Shown here: in pieces, positions 9,594 through 17,828 of the stretch | Numbering within the stretch: position 1 is the stretch's first letter | Layout of the letters: each line of letters begins with the position of its first letter | Origin: Rhizobium freirei PRF 81 | Lineage (GTDB): Bacteria; Pseudomonadota; Alphaproteobacteria; Rhizobiales; Rhizobiaceae | Assembly (NCBI RefSeq): GCF_000359745.1 | Contig: NZ_AQHN01000062.1 | Coordinates: 1-64,000, forward strand | Reading direction: 5' to 3' | DNA: 64,000 nt | Position numbers and translations under genes: made by a program | Notes under the pieces: generated by a model | The model's database searches: none | The model's input: only the letters and a program-made list of their open reading frames with translations | What the model was told of the DNA's origin: nothing

Positions 9594-10046
9594 AATGGCA
9601 CCCCTTCCCCAACAACAATACTTATCTGACACGCTTTCTAAAGCTTATTCATCTATTAGGCTAGACGAACTCAGGTCAGCTTGCAAAGTAGATTCCGATT
9701 ATTTTGGTGAAGCAGTTAATATCGCAAGCTGCAAGCCTTGCGGATAATAATCCGTTGACTATTTTTGGGCTTTTCACAGCTTCGGAGAGGGTGTTGCACA
9801 ATTGCAAAACGCCTCCGATAACCATCTGATCCACGATGTCCGGAAGGTTAACCACCGAGTATCTCTGGATATATTCCAAAAAACTAAATAGTGCCTGGCA
9901 ATGTAGGGATCAGCTCTTTACCTGTCGGTAAAACTGACCGGATGTGGTTCGTCCCGGGAAAGCGGCACAATTGTGGGTTATGCCGCAAAATCATCATCAA
10001 CCACCATTGAGGCATGCAGGCTCTTCTCTTTCGGGAAAGGTCTTCC

Positions 10047-10163
10047 ATGCTAAACGGCCGTCATTTTGAACGCTCGGTGATCCCGTCGTGCGTCGGTTGG
10101 GACCTGGCTTACGATCTCAGCCGGCGGGATTTGGAAGAGATGATGGTCGAGCGAGGTCGTTAG
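10047..10163 (+). pseudogene. IS6-family transposase N-terminal remnant
   Basis: An open frame of 38 codons contains GRHFERSVIPSCVGWDL and LSRRDLEEMMVERG. This matches the conserved N-terminus of IS6/IS26-family transposases (FKGRHFEREVIL...YSLSYRDLEEMMAERG). It stops right after the ERG motif, so the catalytic DDE domain is absent. It is too short to be functional and marks an old transposition or deletion event at the border of the adhesion locus. I could not identify terminal inverted repeats. Confidence 0.8.
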
Positions 10164-10227
10164 CCGCCGAAACCATGAGATTTTTGCGGGAATTACCCTT
10201 TAACATCAGCACGCTAAGATTTTAACG

Positions 10228-10256
10228 ACCCGCGCGCGGCTTCCGCGGGCGCGGGT
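10228..10256. repeat. GC-rich inverted repeat
   Basis: Arms ACCCGCGC and GCGCGGGT flank a GC-rich 13-base loop. No T-tract follows on either strand, so a rho-independent terminator is not supported. Function unknown. Confidence 0.4.
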
Positions 10257-10516
10257 GACGAAACCCAGCTGGATCAGTGACGCAGGTGGTCCCAAACGAT
10301 GGAGTGGGAGTAGGCGGTAGTTGATGAATTAAAGGGGGATTGTGCTGTGCAAAGCGGGCGGCATGATGCCAGCGATAGTTGTCGGGGTGAGAGTTGTGCT
10401 ATCCTCTCTGGCCAGACAGAGATTTTTTTAAACCTGCTGTCGAATCTGAGGCAAGCGGCGCGTCTGTCCTGTGAGGTGCGGCATCGGGCAGCGCTTCTAT
10501 CCGATGGGAGACAGAT

Positions 10517-10861
10517 ATGAAGTATGGGCTTTTCATTTACGAAGACGAATCCTTGTATGGACTTGATGAGGCCGGGCCCAAAATCCAGGAGATCGTCGGC
10601 AAGCATATGGCATTCAGTCAGGAGCTGGGCGAAGCCTGCACAGGCGGCGCCGGCCTCATGAGTACTGCTACCGCGACTACGGTTCGCAAGTCAGGCGGTA
10701 AGAAGACAGTGCACGACGGCCCATTTGCAGAAGCCAGAGAGCAGCTTGGCGGCTTCTATTTGATCGAAGCTGCTGACATCGACGAGGCGATCGAGATCGC
10801 CAAGAAGGTCCCAATACTGCAGGACGGCGCGATCGAGATTCGCCCGTTGGTCGGCGAGTGA
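10517..10861 (+). CDS. DGPF/YCII-related domain protein
   Basis: A 114-residue protein of the YCII-related (DGPF) family. The hallmark VHDGPFAEAREQLGGFYLIEA is at about residues 70-90, followed by DIDEAIEIAKKVP and the terminal EIRPL. The ATG is preceded by GGGAG at good spacing. The biochemical role of the family is not established. Such proteins are characteristically encoded next to ECF42 sigma factors, as here, where the stop overlaps the start of the sigma gene (GTGA). It is probably part of that sigma factor's regulon or signalling. Confidence 0.9.
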   Translation: MKYGLFIYEDESLYGLDEAGPKIQEIVGKHMAFSQELGEACTGGAGLMSTATATTVRKSGGKKTVHDGPFAEAREQLGGFYLIEAADIDEAIEIAKKVPILQDGAIEIRPLVGE

Positions 10862-12090
10862 ACGGAGCGGCGCTCGATCGCGTATTTCGGGAGGCAAGCG
10901 GTCGCATCATCGCGGCCCTTGCTGCTCGGTTCCGCGACCTTGCCCTTGCCGAAGACGCATTCTCGGAAAGTTGTCTAAGAGCGGTTCGGGCCTGGCCCGT
11001 GCATGGCGTGCCAGGCGATCCGGCCGCTTGGCTCTATCGTGTTGGTGAACGTGTCGCGCTTGACACGGCGCGTCGAAGGCGCGTGCGCGCGCAAAATATC
11101 CCGGATCCGCCGGCAGCCGAGAAGAACGCTGAAGACACGATGATGGGCGATGCTTTTGTCATCCCAGACGAGCGCTTGCGCCTAATCTTCATCTGCTGTC
11201 ATCCGGCGGTGGCGCCCGAGGCGCGGGCGGCGCTGACCCTGCGCCTCGTCTGCGGGCTCACGGTTACCGAGATTGCCCGTGCTTTCCTCATCCAGGAGGC
11301 CACCCTTGCACAGCGACTCGTACGTGCCAAGCACAAGATCGCAAAAGCTAAAGTGCCCTTCGCGCTTCCGCCGCGGGATTCCTGGCCCGAGCGGATGGAG
11401 GCGATTCTCTCTACACTCGAAATTGCCTATTCCAAAGCGCATGACGATGCCGGCGGCACTGGTTCACATACGGGATTTGCATCCGAAATACTGCGTCTCA
11501 CGAAGCTTCTCATCGACCTCGTTCCTCACGCGGGCGAGGCTTTTGCCCTAGCGGCTCTAATCCGCTACGCCGAAGCGCGCCGGCCAGCTCGGGTGGACGG
11601 CGAAGGCGTCATCATTCCATTGGCGCAGCAGGATCCAGGACTTTGGCGCCGCGACTTGATCGCCGAGGCCGACACCTTGCTGCTCGAAGCAAGGGCACTT
11701 GCACCGGCAACTTCGCGCACATTACAGGCGCAATTGCAGTGTGCCTGGTGTACGCGGCGGAGTCTGAGCGAGCCTCCACCCTGGCCGGTCGTTCTATCGC
11801 TTTACGACCGGCTCCTGGAACTGCGCGACGATCCGGTCGTTAGACTGAACCGCGCGGTCGCGCTCACCGAGGTGGAAGGGGCTGCTATTGCGCTGCGCGA
11901 AGTCGAAGCGCTGGCGTCACCTTCACTTGAGAACTTTCTTCCCTATCACGCGGTGCGGGCCGATCTCCTCGCCCGCACCGGGCAACTTGACGCGGCGCGC
12001 GTCGCTTATAGCAAGGCCATCGCACTTGAGCCGAGCACGGCCGAGGGACGCTGGCTTAGGCGCAAGACAGCAATGCTGGGGCGAGCATGA
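10858..12090 (+). CDS. ECF42-type RNA polymerase sigma factor with C-terminal extension
   Basis: A 410-residue sigma-70 family protein. Region 2 lies at about residues 10-75 (ALAARFRDLALAEDAFSE, AWLYRVGERVALDTAR). Region 4 lies at about 110-160 (LTLRLVCGLTVTEIARAFL, TLAQRLVRAKHKI). A long C-terminal extension of DUF6596/TPR-like helices takes up the remaining 240 residues (GEAFALAALIRYAEARRPAR, NRAVALTEVEG). This is the ECF42 architecture, in which the extension replaces a classical anti-sigma factor. Its GTG start overlaps the DGPF gene, so the two are cotranscribed. The targets are unknown; in other bacteria these sigma factors control neighbouring DGPF genes. Confidence 0.9.
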   Translation: MNGAALDRVFREASGRIIAALAARFRDLALAEDAFSESCLRAVRAWPVHGVPGDPAAWLYRVGERVALDTARRRRVRAQNIPDPPAAEKNAEDTMMGDAFVIPDERLRLIFICCHPAVAPEARAALTLRLVCGLTVTEIARAFLIQEATLAQRLVRAKHKIAKAKVPFALPPRDSWPERMEAILSTLEIAYSKAHDDAGGTGSHTGFASEILRLTKLLIDLVPHAGEAFALAALIRYAEARRPARVDGEGVIIPLAQQDPGLWRRDLIAEADTLLLEARALAPATSRTLQAQLQCAWCTRRSLSEPPPWPVVLSLYDRLLELRDDPVVRLNRAVALTEVEGAAIALREVEALASPSLENFLPYHAVRADLLARTGQLDAARVAYSKAIALEPSTAEGRWLRRKTAMLGRA

Positions 12091-12250
12091 GGGCGAACTG
12101 CAGTGTCGTCCATCGAGCCCTACGGGCGATAACGATGCCGGATTGCTTCATCGATCACCGCCCCCAATAGGCGCAGTTCGCGGAGGCCGGTCCGAACGCA
12201 TTGGCTGAACGCCATCACCTCATGGCGCTGCCGTTCGGCCTTCAGCCGAT

Positions 12251-13429
12251 TTATTTTTTGGCCGCACCGAGTTCCTGATCGACCAGCGCCAGCCAGTAAT
12301 TAACTCCATGAATGATGGCATCGTCGTTGAAGTCGTAGGCCGGATTATGCAGATCGGCGCTGTCGCCATTGCCGAGCCAGATGAAGGCGCCTGGCCGCTT
12401 TTCCAACATATAGGAGAAGTCTTCCGACCCCATGGTCGGCGGGTAGTTGTCGTCGACGCGCGCATCGCCCGCGACACGTCGGGCAGCGGCAACCGCGACC
12501 TTCGTCTTCGCCGCATCGTTGACGGTCACCGGATAACCGGAACGCCAGTCGATTTCGGCCTCGGCCGAAAACGCCTTGGCCGTCATAGTGACCACCTCGC
12601 GGAAGCGCGCTTCCACCGCCTTGCGCGTCCTCGGCTGCATGGTGCGGATCGTGCCGCCAATCTGCACCGCGGCCGGGATGACGTTCAGCGCCTTGTCGTT
12701 GCCGCCGTTGACATAGGTAATCGAAACCACAACCGGATCGAAAGGATCGGTGAAACGCGAGGCGATCGACTGGAGCGCGGTGATCATATGAGCCATGACG
12801 ACGACGGGATCGTGGCTCAGATGCGGCGATGCGGCATGTCCGCCCTTGCCATTGATCGTGATGACGAAACGATCGCCGCCGGCCATGATCGGGCCGCTGC
12901 GGATCGCAAAGGAGCCGACGGCAAGACCGGGCTCGTTGTGCATGCCATAGACTTCTTCGATGCCGAAGCGCTCGAGCACGCCTTCCTCGATCATCACCCG
13001 GCCACCGCCGCCACCCTCTTCGGCCGGCTGAAATATCAGCACCACCTTGCCGGCAAAGTCACGATTGGCAGCTAGTTGCTTGGCAGTCGCAAGCAGCATG
13101 GCGGTATGGCCGTCATGCCCGCAGGCATGCATCATATTCGGCACCTTGGATGCGTGGGGCAGATTGGTCTGTTCCGACATCGGCAGCGCGTCCATGTCGC
13201 AGCGAAGGGCGATCGTCTTTCCGCCGCCGAGCTTGCCGTTGATCACGGCAACAACGCCAGATTTGGCAAGGCCGGTGACCACTTCATCACAGCCGAAGGT
13301 CATCAGCTTCTCGATGACCAACGCCGAGGTCTTCGGCAGGTCGAAAAGAAGTTCCGGATGCTGATGGATGGTCCGGCGCCAGCTTTTTGCCTCTTCGGCA
13401 AGGGCTGCAAGAGTGGAATCGATGGTCAT
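12251..13429 (-). CDS. M20-family amidohydrolase (hippurate/aminoacylase-like)
   Basis: A 392-residue metal-dependent hydrolase of the M20D subfamily. The binuclear-metal signatures are visible as MMHACGHDGHTAML (about residue 99), IFQPAEEGGGG (about 129) and the late MGSEDFSYML. The dimerisation domain is in the middle (about 180-300). No signal peptide, so cytoplasmic. Such enzymes remove N-acyl groups from amino acids or cleave small amides; the true substrate is unknown. It lies just downstream of a decayed peptide-ABC ATPase gene on the same strand, which suggests it was once the terminal gene of a peptide or amide uptake operon. Confidence 0.9.
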   Translation of the reverse strand: MTIDSTLAALAEEAKSWRRTIHQHPELLFDLPKTSALVIEKLMTFGCDEVVTGLAKSGVVAVINGKLGGGKTIALRCDMDALPMSEQTNLPHASKVPNMMHACGHDGHTAMLLATAKQLAANRDFAGKVVLIFQPAEEGGGGGRVMIEEGVLERFGIEEVYGMHNEPGLAVGSFAIRSGPIMAGGDRFVITINGKGGHAASPHLSHDPVVVMAHMITALQSIASRFTDPFDPVVVSITYVNGGNDKALNVIPAAVQIGGTIRTMQPRTRKAVEARFREVVTMTAKAFSAEAEIDWRSGYPVTVNDAAKTKVAVAAARRVAGDARVDDNYPPTMGSEDFSYMLEKRPGAFIWLGNGDSADLHNPAYDFNDDAIIHGVNYWLALVDQELGAAKK

Positions 13430-13441
13430 AAGGAATTGCTC

Positions 13442-13660
13442 TTAAGGTGTCTGACGGAACGGCGAACGATCCGGACTCGGATCAGGCAAGGCTTCATGAA
13501 GCATAGGCGTATAATCACTTTGCGGCCGTTCGAAAATATCGGCGACCGGTCCTGCCTCCCCTAATTTGCCGCGATAGGTAACGGCAACATCATCGCAGAT
13601 ATGGCGGATAACGCCAAGGTCGTGGCTGAAAAGGTGCATCGGGCGCTGCATCGCCTTCAA
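13442..13660 (-). pseudogene. C-terminal remnant of an oligopeptide ABC transporter ATPase (DppF/OppF type)
   Basis: About 70 codons match the end of DppF/OppF-type ATPases: the switch-histidine segment LFSHDLGVIRHICDDVAV, then GPVADIFERPQSDYTPML and the terminal PDPSPDR. Walker A, signature and Walker B regions are missing, so it cannot work. It ends 12 bp before the M20 amidohydrolase gene, which shows the former operon order. Together with the permease relic at 14656-14905 it indicates deletion of most of a peptide transporter. Confidence 0.8.
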
Positions 13661-13728
13661 GGCGGCGTGAGTTTTCGGTGGGAGCCCGGCGGGGCGGACG
13701 GCCGCTGCCTCCAGAAAGCGTCAGGTTC

Positions 13729-14427
13729 CTACGCCAGGCCTTCCGCGAGGGCATAGGTGGCGAGCACGTCCTTGATGCTGTTCTCCGTGGGGAGCAAGGC
13801 GCGCGCTGTAATGGAATCGAGATGATGCGCCATGAGCGCAGCCGCTTCCTCGGTCTTGCCCGCTATCAGCTTGTCCAGCAGATCGCGATGCTCCGACACG
13901 GCGCATTCCGAGGAATGAGGCCTGCCGTAAAGGGCAAGGATCAGCGAACTTCTGGCAACCAGCTCGTTCACATAGCGGATAAGGCTCGCATTGTTGGTCA
14001 TCTGCGCAAGAAGCGTATGGAATTCACCGGCCAGGCGGATCGAGGCGGCATGCTCGGTCCTCGCGGCTTCCTCGCCGGCAATATGAGCGGAGAGCGTGTC
14101 GATCTGCTCTCGCGTCAGGTTTCCCGAAAGGGTTTCCACGACAAGGCGTTCCAACGCCATCCGCGTGAGAAAGAGGTCCCGGCCTTCCTCCAGGCTCGGA
14201 CGCGCAACCGCAGCTCCCTTGTTGGGGCGTAACTCCACCAAGCCCTCCTGGCTCAAGCGAACCAGCGCTTCCCGGACCAGAGTGCGGCTGACACCCAGCC
14301 GCTCGCCGATCGAATCTTCCGGCAGCTTTGCCCCAGGCGGAAGTGCCTGGTCGATGATCGCCCGCTTCAGGGCACGATGAACGGCCTGAGAGCGGCCACC
14401 GCCTGCATCGCTCACTTTCTTCGCCAT
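13729..14427 (-). CDS. GntR-family (FadR/FCD) transcriptional regulator
   Basis: A 232-residue regulator from the ATG at 14427, which has GGGAG at proper distance. The upstream extension to 14550 is rejected because a perfect operator-like dyad lies inside it. The N-terminal winged helix has AVHRALKRAIIDQALPPGAKL, EDSIGERLGVSRTLVREAL and a Pro/Asn-rich wing. The C-terminal helical FCD domain (about 90-215) contains EFHTLLAQMTNNASL, a ligand/metal-binding motif. It probably repressed the lost peptide transporter and the rightward genes starting at 14656. The dyads at 14469 and 14614 are likely binding sites. Confidence 0.9.
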   Translation of the reverse strand: MAKKVSDAGGGRSQAVHRALKRAIIDQALPPGAKLPEDSIGERLGVSRTLVREALVRLSQEGLVELRPNKGAAVARPSLEEGRDLFLTRMALERLVVETLSGNLTREQIDTLSAHIAGEEAARTEHAASIRLAGEFHTLLAQMTNNASLIRYVNELVARSSLILALYGRPHSSECAVSEHRDLLDKLIAGKTEEAAALMAHHLDSITARALLPTENSIKDVLATYALAEGLA

Positions 14428-14468
14428 TCCAGACTCCCAATGTTCAACCGATTTACCCCATCGAATTG

Positions 14469-14485
14469 CATACGAAGATCGTATG
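14469..14485. promoter_or_regulatory. Perfect dyad upstream of the GntR gene (candidate operator)
   Basis: CATACGA-AGA-TCGTATG is a perfect 7+7 inverted repeat located 42 bp upstream of the regulator's ATG. It shares the word ATTGCATAC with the site at 14614-14627. Autoregulation by the GntR protein is the simplest reading. Confidence 0.65.
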
Positions 14486-14613
14486 TGTCCAGCCATTTGT
14501 TGCCTGACGACACTGACGCACATGTCAGCGCCGGGGATATGCGCGATCACTATTTACGTCATATCAGCAAAAGGTGCTTTACGGAACCAAAAATGCATGC
14601 ATTAATGATATTA

Positions 14614-14627
14614 TATTGCATACAATA
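14614..14627. promoter_or_regulatory. Second GntR-type operator candidate
   Basis: TATTGCATACAATA is a near-perfect palindrome 29 bp before the start of the permease relic and its downstream genes. It resembles the ATTGTATACAAT-type sites of FadR-subfamily regulators and shares ATTGCATAC with the 14469 site. Confidence 0.6.
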
Positions 14628-14655
14628 ATGGAATTCAAAAATTGGGAACAATCAT

Positions 14656-14905
14656 ATGCTCGCCTTCGTCGTCAAACGAATGCTCGGTCTTATGCCAGTG
14701 ATCCTGGTCGTCTCGATCGCCGTCTTCCAGCTGCCGCGGCTGAGCCCCCCGCGACCCCGCGGTCGTGATCGCCGGCGCCACCGCCGGAAGCTGGCTGGAT
14801 CGGACGCTGATGTTCGTCTCCGTTCTCGGCTTCCCTCTGGCGGTATCGACCGCCAACGGATTTGAATCCCTGAGCGGCGACGAAGCGATTTTTGGCATCA
14901 AGTGA
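14656..14905 (+). pseudogene. Decayed peptide ABC transporter permease (DppB type)
   Basis: The start encodes the DppB-like first helix (MLAFVVKRMLGLMPVILVVS). A frameshift after LPRLSP moves the recognisable continuation DPAVVIAGATAG into another frame. That segment is fused directly to GSWLDRTLMFVSVLGF, which in intact DppB lies more than 100 residues downstream. The frame ends at 14905. So the gene carries a frameshift plus a large internal deletion and is not functional. It retains its regulator (13729-14427) and operator. The reading of the junctions is mine, by comparison with the family pattern. Confidence 0.75.
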
Positions 14906-14916
14906 AAGAGGGCACC

Positions 14917-15561
14917 ATGGATATAGGCGCAAACAGTGACGTCTCAGACAGCAGGACCGCTTTTGATTTCACGAAGCTTAACGCACGCGAGCGCTACAAG
15001 CTGATGATCGGCACGATCATTCCGCGCCCGATCGCGCTGGTGACGACCGTCGATGAGCATGGCCGCTTCAATGCGGCTCCGTTCAGCTTCTTCAACTGCC
15101 TTTCGGCCGATCCGCCCATCGTGGCGATCGGCGTCGAGAACAATCCCGACGTCTCCTTCAAGGATACCGGCCACAACATCCGGATGACGGAAGTCTTTAC
15201 CGTCAACATCGTTTCCTATGCCATTGCCGAAGCGATGCATGTCTGCGGCACGAAATATCCGCGCGGCGTCGACGAAATGAAGGAGGCGGGCCTGACCGCC
15301 ATGCCCGGCGAAAAGGTTGCCTCACCCTGGATAAAGGAGGCTCCGGCGGCATTCGAATGCCGCCGGCATCTGACGCTGGAGCTTGGCAAATCGCGTCAGA
15401 TCATCATGGGCGAGATCATCTTTGCCCACTATCACGCGGGCGCCGTCGATGAGAGCCTGCATGTCGATCCGAACATTATCGATTCAATCGCACGGCTCGG
15501 CGGCGACACCTGCTCCACGATCCGGGACAGGTTCGAAATGCTGACGCCGAAGCTCGCGTGA
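14917..15561 (+). CDS. Flavin reductase family protein
   Basis: A 214-residue protein from the ATG at 14917, preceded by AAAGAGGG. It has the FMN-binding split-barrel fold of the flavin-reductase-like family: LMIGTIIPRPIALVTTVDE, FNAAPFSFFNCLSADPP and TGHNIRMTEVFTVNIV. These proteins reduce FMN with NAD(P)H for a partner monooxygenase or act as FMN-containing oxidoreductases. No monooxygenase is nearby, so the partner is unknown. It is the first intact gene in the rightward unit controlled by the GntR operator region. Confidence 0.88.
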   Translation: MDIGANSDVSDSRTAFDFTKLNARERYKLMIGTIIPRPIALVTTVDEHGRFNAAPFSFFNCLSADPPIVAIGVENNPDVSFKDTGHNIRMTEVFTVNIVSYAIAEAMHVCGTKYPRGVDEMKEAGLTAMPGEKVASPWIKEAPAAFECRRHLTLELGKSRQIIMGEIIFAHYHAGAVDESLHVDPNIIDSIARLGGDTCSTIRDRFEMLTPKLA

Positions 15562-15587
15562 CGGAGGTTAAAACAAGAGAGAGCATT

Positions 15588-16059
15588 ATGGACAATGAAT
15601 CTCGTTTCCTCTGCGAAGCGATCGTGCTTGCGCACACGAATTCCCAAAATGGCGGCCGCCCGTTCGGCGCGCTCGTCGTCAAGGACGGCGAAGTGGTCGC
15701 AAGCGGCGTGAACGAGATCCTCAACACGAACGATCCGACCGCGCATGCGGAAATGACGGCAATCCGTCTCGCCAGCCAGAAACTGAAGTCAGCGAACCTT
15801 CAGGGATGCACGGTCTATGCCAGCGGCCACCCCTGCCCCATGTGCATGGCGGCTGCGGCTGGCCGGCGTAAACGCAGTTGCCTATGCTTACTCCAACGAT
15901 GACGGTGCTCCGTTCGGGTTGTCGACCGCGGCGATCTATGAAGATCTGGCAAAGCCCTTTGCCGAGCAAGCGATGAAGATCCTTTACGTTCGCACCCGCC
16001 TTAAAAACCAGCCCGACCTCTATGCCGACTGGAAGCGGCAACAGGACGAGCGGTTCTGA
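15588..16059 (+). pseudogene. Frameshifted nucleoside/guanine deaminase (cytidine deaminase superfamily)
   Basis: The first frame from the ATG at 15588 has the zinc motif TAHAEMTAIRLAS and the second motif PCPMCMAA, then becomes nonsense (AAGRRKRSC). The continuation RLAGVNAVAYAYSNDDG to KRQQDERF lies in another frame and ends at 16059. The break is near 15855-15865, where two bases of an expected ATG codon (MAAMRLAGV) seem lost. Both halves together match a complete deaminase of about 158 residues, acting on guanine or a related base. It is either a genuine pseudogene or a sequencing error. Confidence 0.8.
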
Positions 16060-16062
16060 ATC

Positions 16063-17295
16063 ATGAAGAATACCGTACCCGCCTCCACGCGCCCCCTTCT
16101 GTTCGTCGTTGCCATCGTCGGGCTCAATCTGCGGCCGTTCATCACCGCGGTCGGGCCGCTTGCCGGAGATATCCGGACGGAGACCGGCCTTGGCCTTCAG
16201 GGCATGTCGCTACTGACCACGGTGCCGATGATCTTGATGGGGATAATCGCCTTCATCGGACCGTCCCTTCAAAATGCGATGGGCGCACGCCGGTTGATCC
16301 TGGCGGCTCTGGCGGTGCTGGGCCTCGGATCGCTTCTGCGTTTCTATTCCGTCACGGACCGGCAACTGGTGGGAACGGCTGCTGTCATCGGCTTTGGGGT
16401 GGCGATCATTCAGGCGGCATTTCCAGGCACCATCAAACGGATATTTCCCACGCGCGTCGCGGTCGTGATGGGGCTCTACTCCTCCATGCTGATGGGCGGC
16501 GGCGCACTCGGAGCCAAGGCTGCACCGGTCGTCGCCGAGGCGGCCGGGACCTGGCATGCAGGCCTTGCCTGGCTTGCCCTACCGGCCGTCATCGCGCTTC
16601 TGCTTGCCTTCATTTATCTGCCAGCCGACCACCGCCGGACGTCCGGCAGCAATGTGACGACCCATTTGTTGAAGCGGCCCCGCGCCTGGCTCTTGATGGC
16701 GTGTTTCGGGCTCGTCAATGGCGGCTATTCCTCTGCGGTCGCCTGGCTGTCGCCATACTATCAGGCACAGGGATGGAGCGGCGCAGCGACCGGCAACCTG
16801 CTGGCGGCCATGGCTGTCAGTCAGGCGACATCGGCTCTCGTCCTTCCTATGTTCATCGGCCGCAAAGGCGATCGCCGGCCCTGGCTGTGGTCGACGCTGA
16901 TCTTTCAGGCGACAGGGTTCGCCGGTCTCGCCTTCTGGCCGCAACTGGCGCCCTTCGTCTGGGCCACGCTGGTTGGCGCCGGATTGGGTGGTTGCTTTGC
17001 CCTGTCGCTGGTGGTGGCACTCGACCATCTCTCCGATCCCACACATGCGGGTGCCCTATCGGCCTTGATGCAAGGCGGCGGATTTCTGATTGCCGCAATA
17101 CCGCCCTGGGTCGTCGCGGTTCTGCACGACCTCACGGACGGCTTCCAGGCGGGATGGCTGCTCCATCTGAGTTGCGTGGTCGTCGTGATAGCTTTCGTGC
17201 AGCGTCTCGCTCCGCACACTTACGAGAGATCGATGCCGGTGATGAGCGGGGACGCGTTGGCAAATCAAAAAAGCAGCGCGCCAGTGTCGGGCTAG
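16063..17295 (+). CDS. CynX/NimT-type MFS transporter
   Basis: A 410-residue integral membrane protein with 12 predicted helices. The N-terminal NLRPFITAVGPLAGDIR is typical of the cyanate/nitroimidazole (CynX/NimT) group of the major facilitator superfamily. A second typical segment is LMGGGALGAKAAPVVAEAAG. The substrate is unknown. It follows the broken deaminase by three bases and is probably cotranscribed with it and with the flavin reductase, which hints at nucleobase-like or small nitrogenous substrates. Confidence 0.88.
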   Translation: MKNTVPASTRPLLFVVAIVGLNLRPFITAVGPLAGDIRTETGLGLQGMSLLTTVPMILMGIIAFIGPSLQNAMGARRLILAALAVLGLGSLLRFYSVTDRQLVGTAAVIGFGVAIIQAAFPGTIKRIFPTRVAVVMGLYSSMLMGGGALGAKAAPVVAEAAGTWHAGLAWLALPAVIALLLAFIYLPADHRRTSGSNVTTHLLKRPRAWLLMACFGLVNGGYSSAVAWLSPYYQAQGWSGAATGNLLAAMAVSQATSALVLPMFIGRKGDRRPWLWSTLIFQATGFAGLAFWPQLAPFVWATLVGAGLGGCFALSLVVALDHLSDPTHAGALSALMQGGGFLIAAIPPWVVAVLHDLTDGFQAGWLLHLSCVVVVIAFVQRLAPHTYERSMPVMSGDALANQKSSAPVSG

Positions 17296-17828
17296 GAGAC
17301 TCGGCACCTCCAGCCGGCGCCATCAGACCGACAGAGCCCACAGCAAACGGCGCTTTGGCAAATTGCCACGCGTCCGACGACCATTCATTCCGCGACCGAC
17401 CGGCGGAATGAATTGAGCCCCCTAAAAGGACGGCACGGGCCATTTTTCGAACAATTATCCTTATCGCCACAGCGTTCGAGCTACGGCAAGGAGCATATTT
17501 TTTGAACCTTAGCCATGGTTCTCGGCGGCAGCCTTCGACAAAAAGAAGGCGGTTTGGCGACTTATCGCGAACCAAGCAATCGCTCAGGCGATCAGGGGCG
17601 CTGGCTCCTTAGAGGCTGCATTCTTTCATTGACAACAACCGCTTAGATGCCTCCGCAAAATCCGGATATGGCAAGCGCCCGTCTTGATAAGACCATCTGC
17701 CCCAACAGAAAACCGCTTCACAGCCTCTCTGGAAACGATACAGTTGCCAAAAATCCATAATTGCTCCACGAACATCACACATTAAATACGCAATACCCAC
17801 TCAACGTCGAGAATCGGATCAGAGCTTA
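17296..17828. other. Intergenic region after the MFS gene
   Basis: About 530 bp with no gene that I can support. It contains the 11-bp inverted repeat at 17383-17413 and becomes AT-richer just before the protease gene at 17829. Short open frames on both strands have no recognisable features. Confidence 0.5.
17383..17413. repeat. Perfect 11-bp inverted repeat
   Basis: Arms ATTCATTCCGC and GCGGAATGAAT are separated by 9 bases. It lies 88 bp after the MFS stop. No U-tract follows, so it is at best a weak terminator or a protein-binding site. Confidence 0.5.

Larger units (their letters stand above)
9594..10516. other. Long intergenic region with transposase remnant and dyads
   Basis: About 920 bp without an intact gene. 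It contains the IS6-type remnant listed separately, a short dyad TTTACC-TGTC-GGTAAA at 9917-9932, and a GC-rich stem at 10228-10256 (arms ACCCGCGC and GCGCGGGT). Promoters for the tolC-like operon (leftward) and the DGPF/sigma pair (rightward) must lie here, but I cannot assign clear -35/-10 boxes. Small open frames inside look random. Confidence 0.6.

Noticed and set aside
9785..9812. Possible IS6 terminal repeat (GTTGCA...TTGCAAAA) near the transposase stump
   Set aside because: Too short and imperfect to be called an inverted terminal repeat without a database comparison.
9676..9879. 67-codon minus-strand ORF upstream of the tolC-like gene
   Set aside because: No ribosome-binding site or recognisable motif; region is AT-richer and non-coding in appearance.
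17609..17800. 63-codon minus-strand ORF before the Prc gene
   Set aside because: No family resemblance and it overlaps the probable prc promoter.
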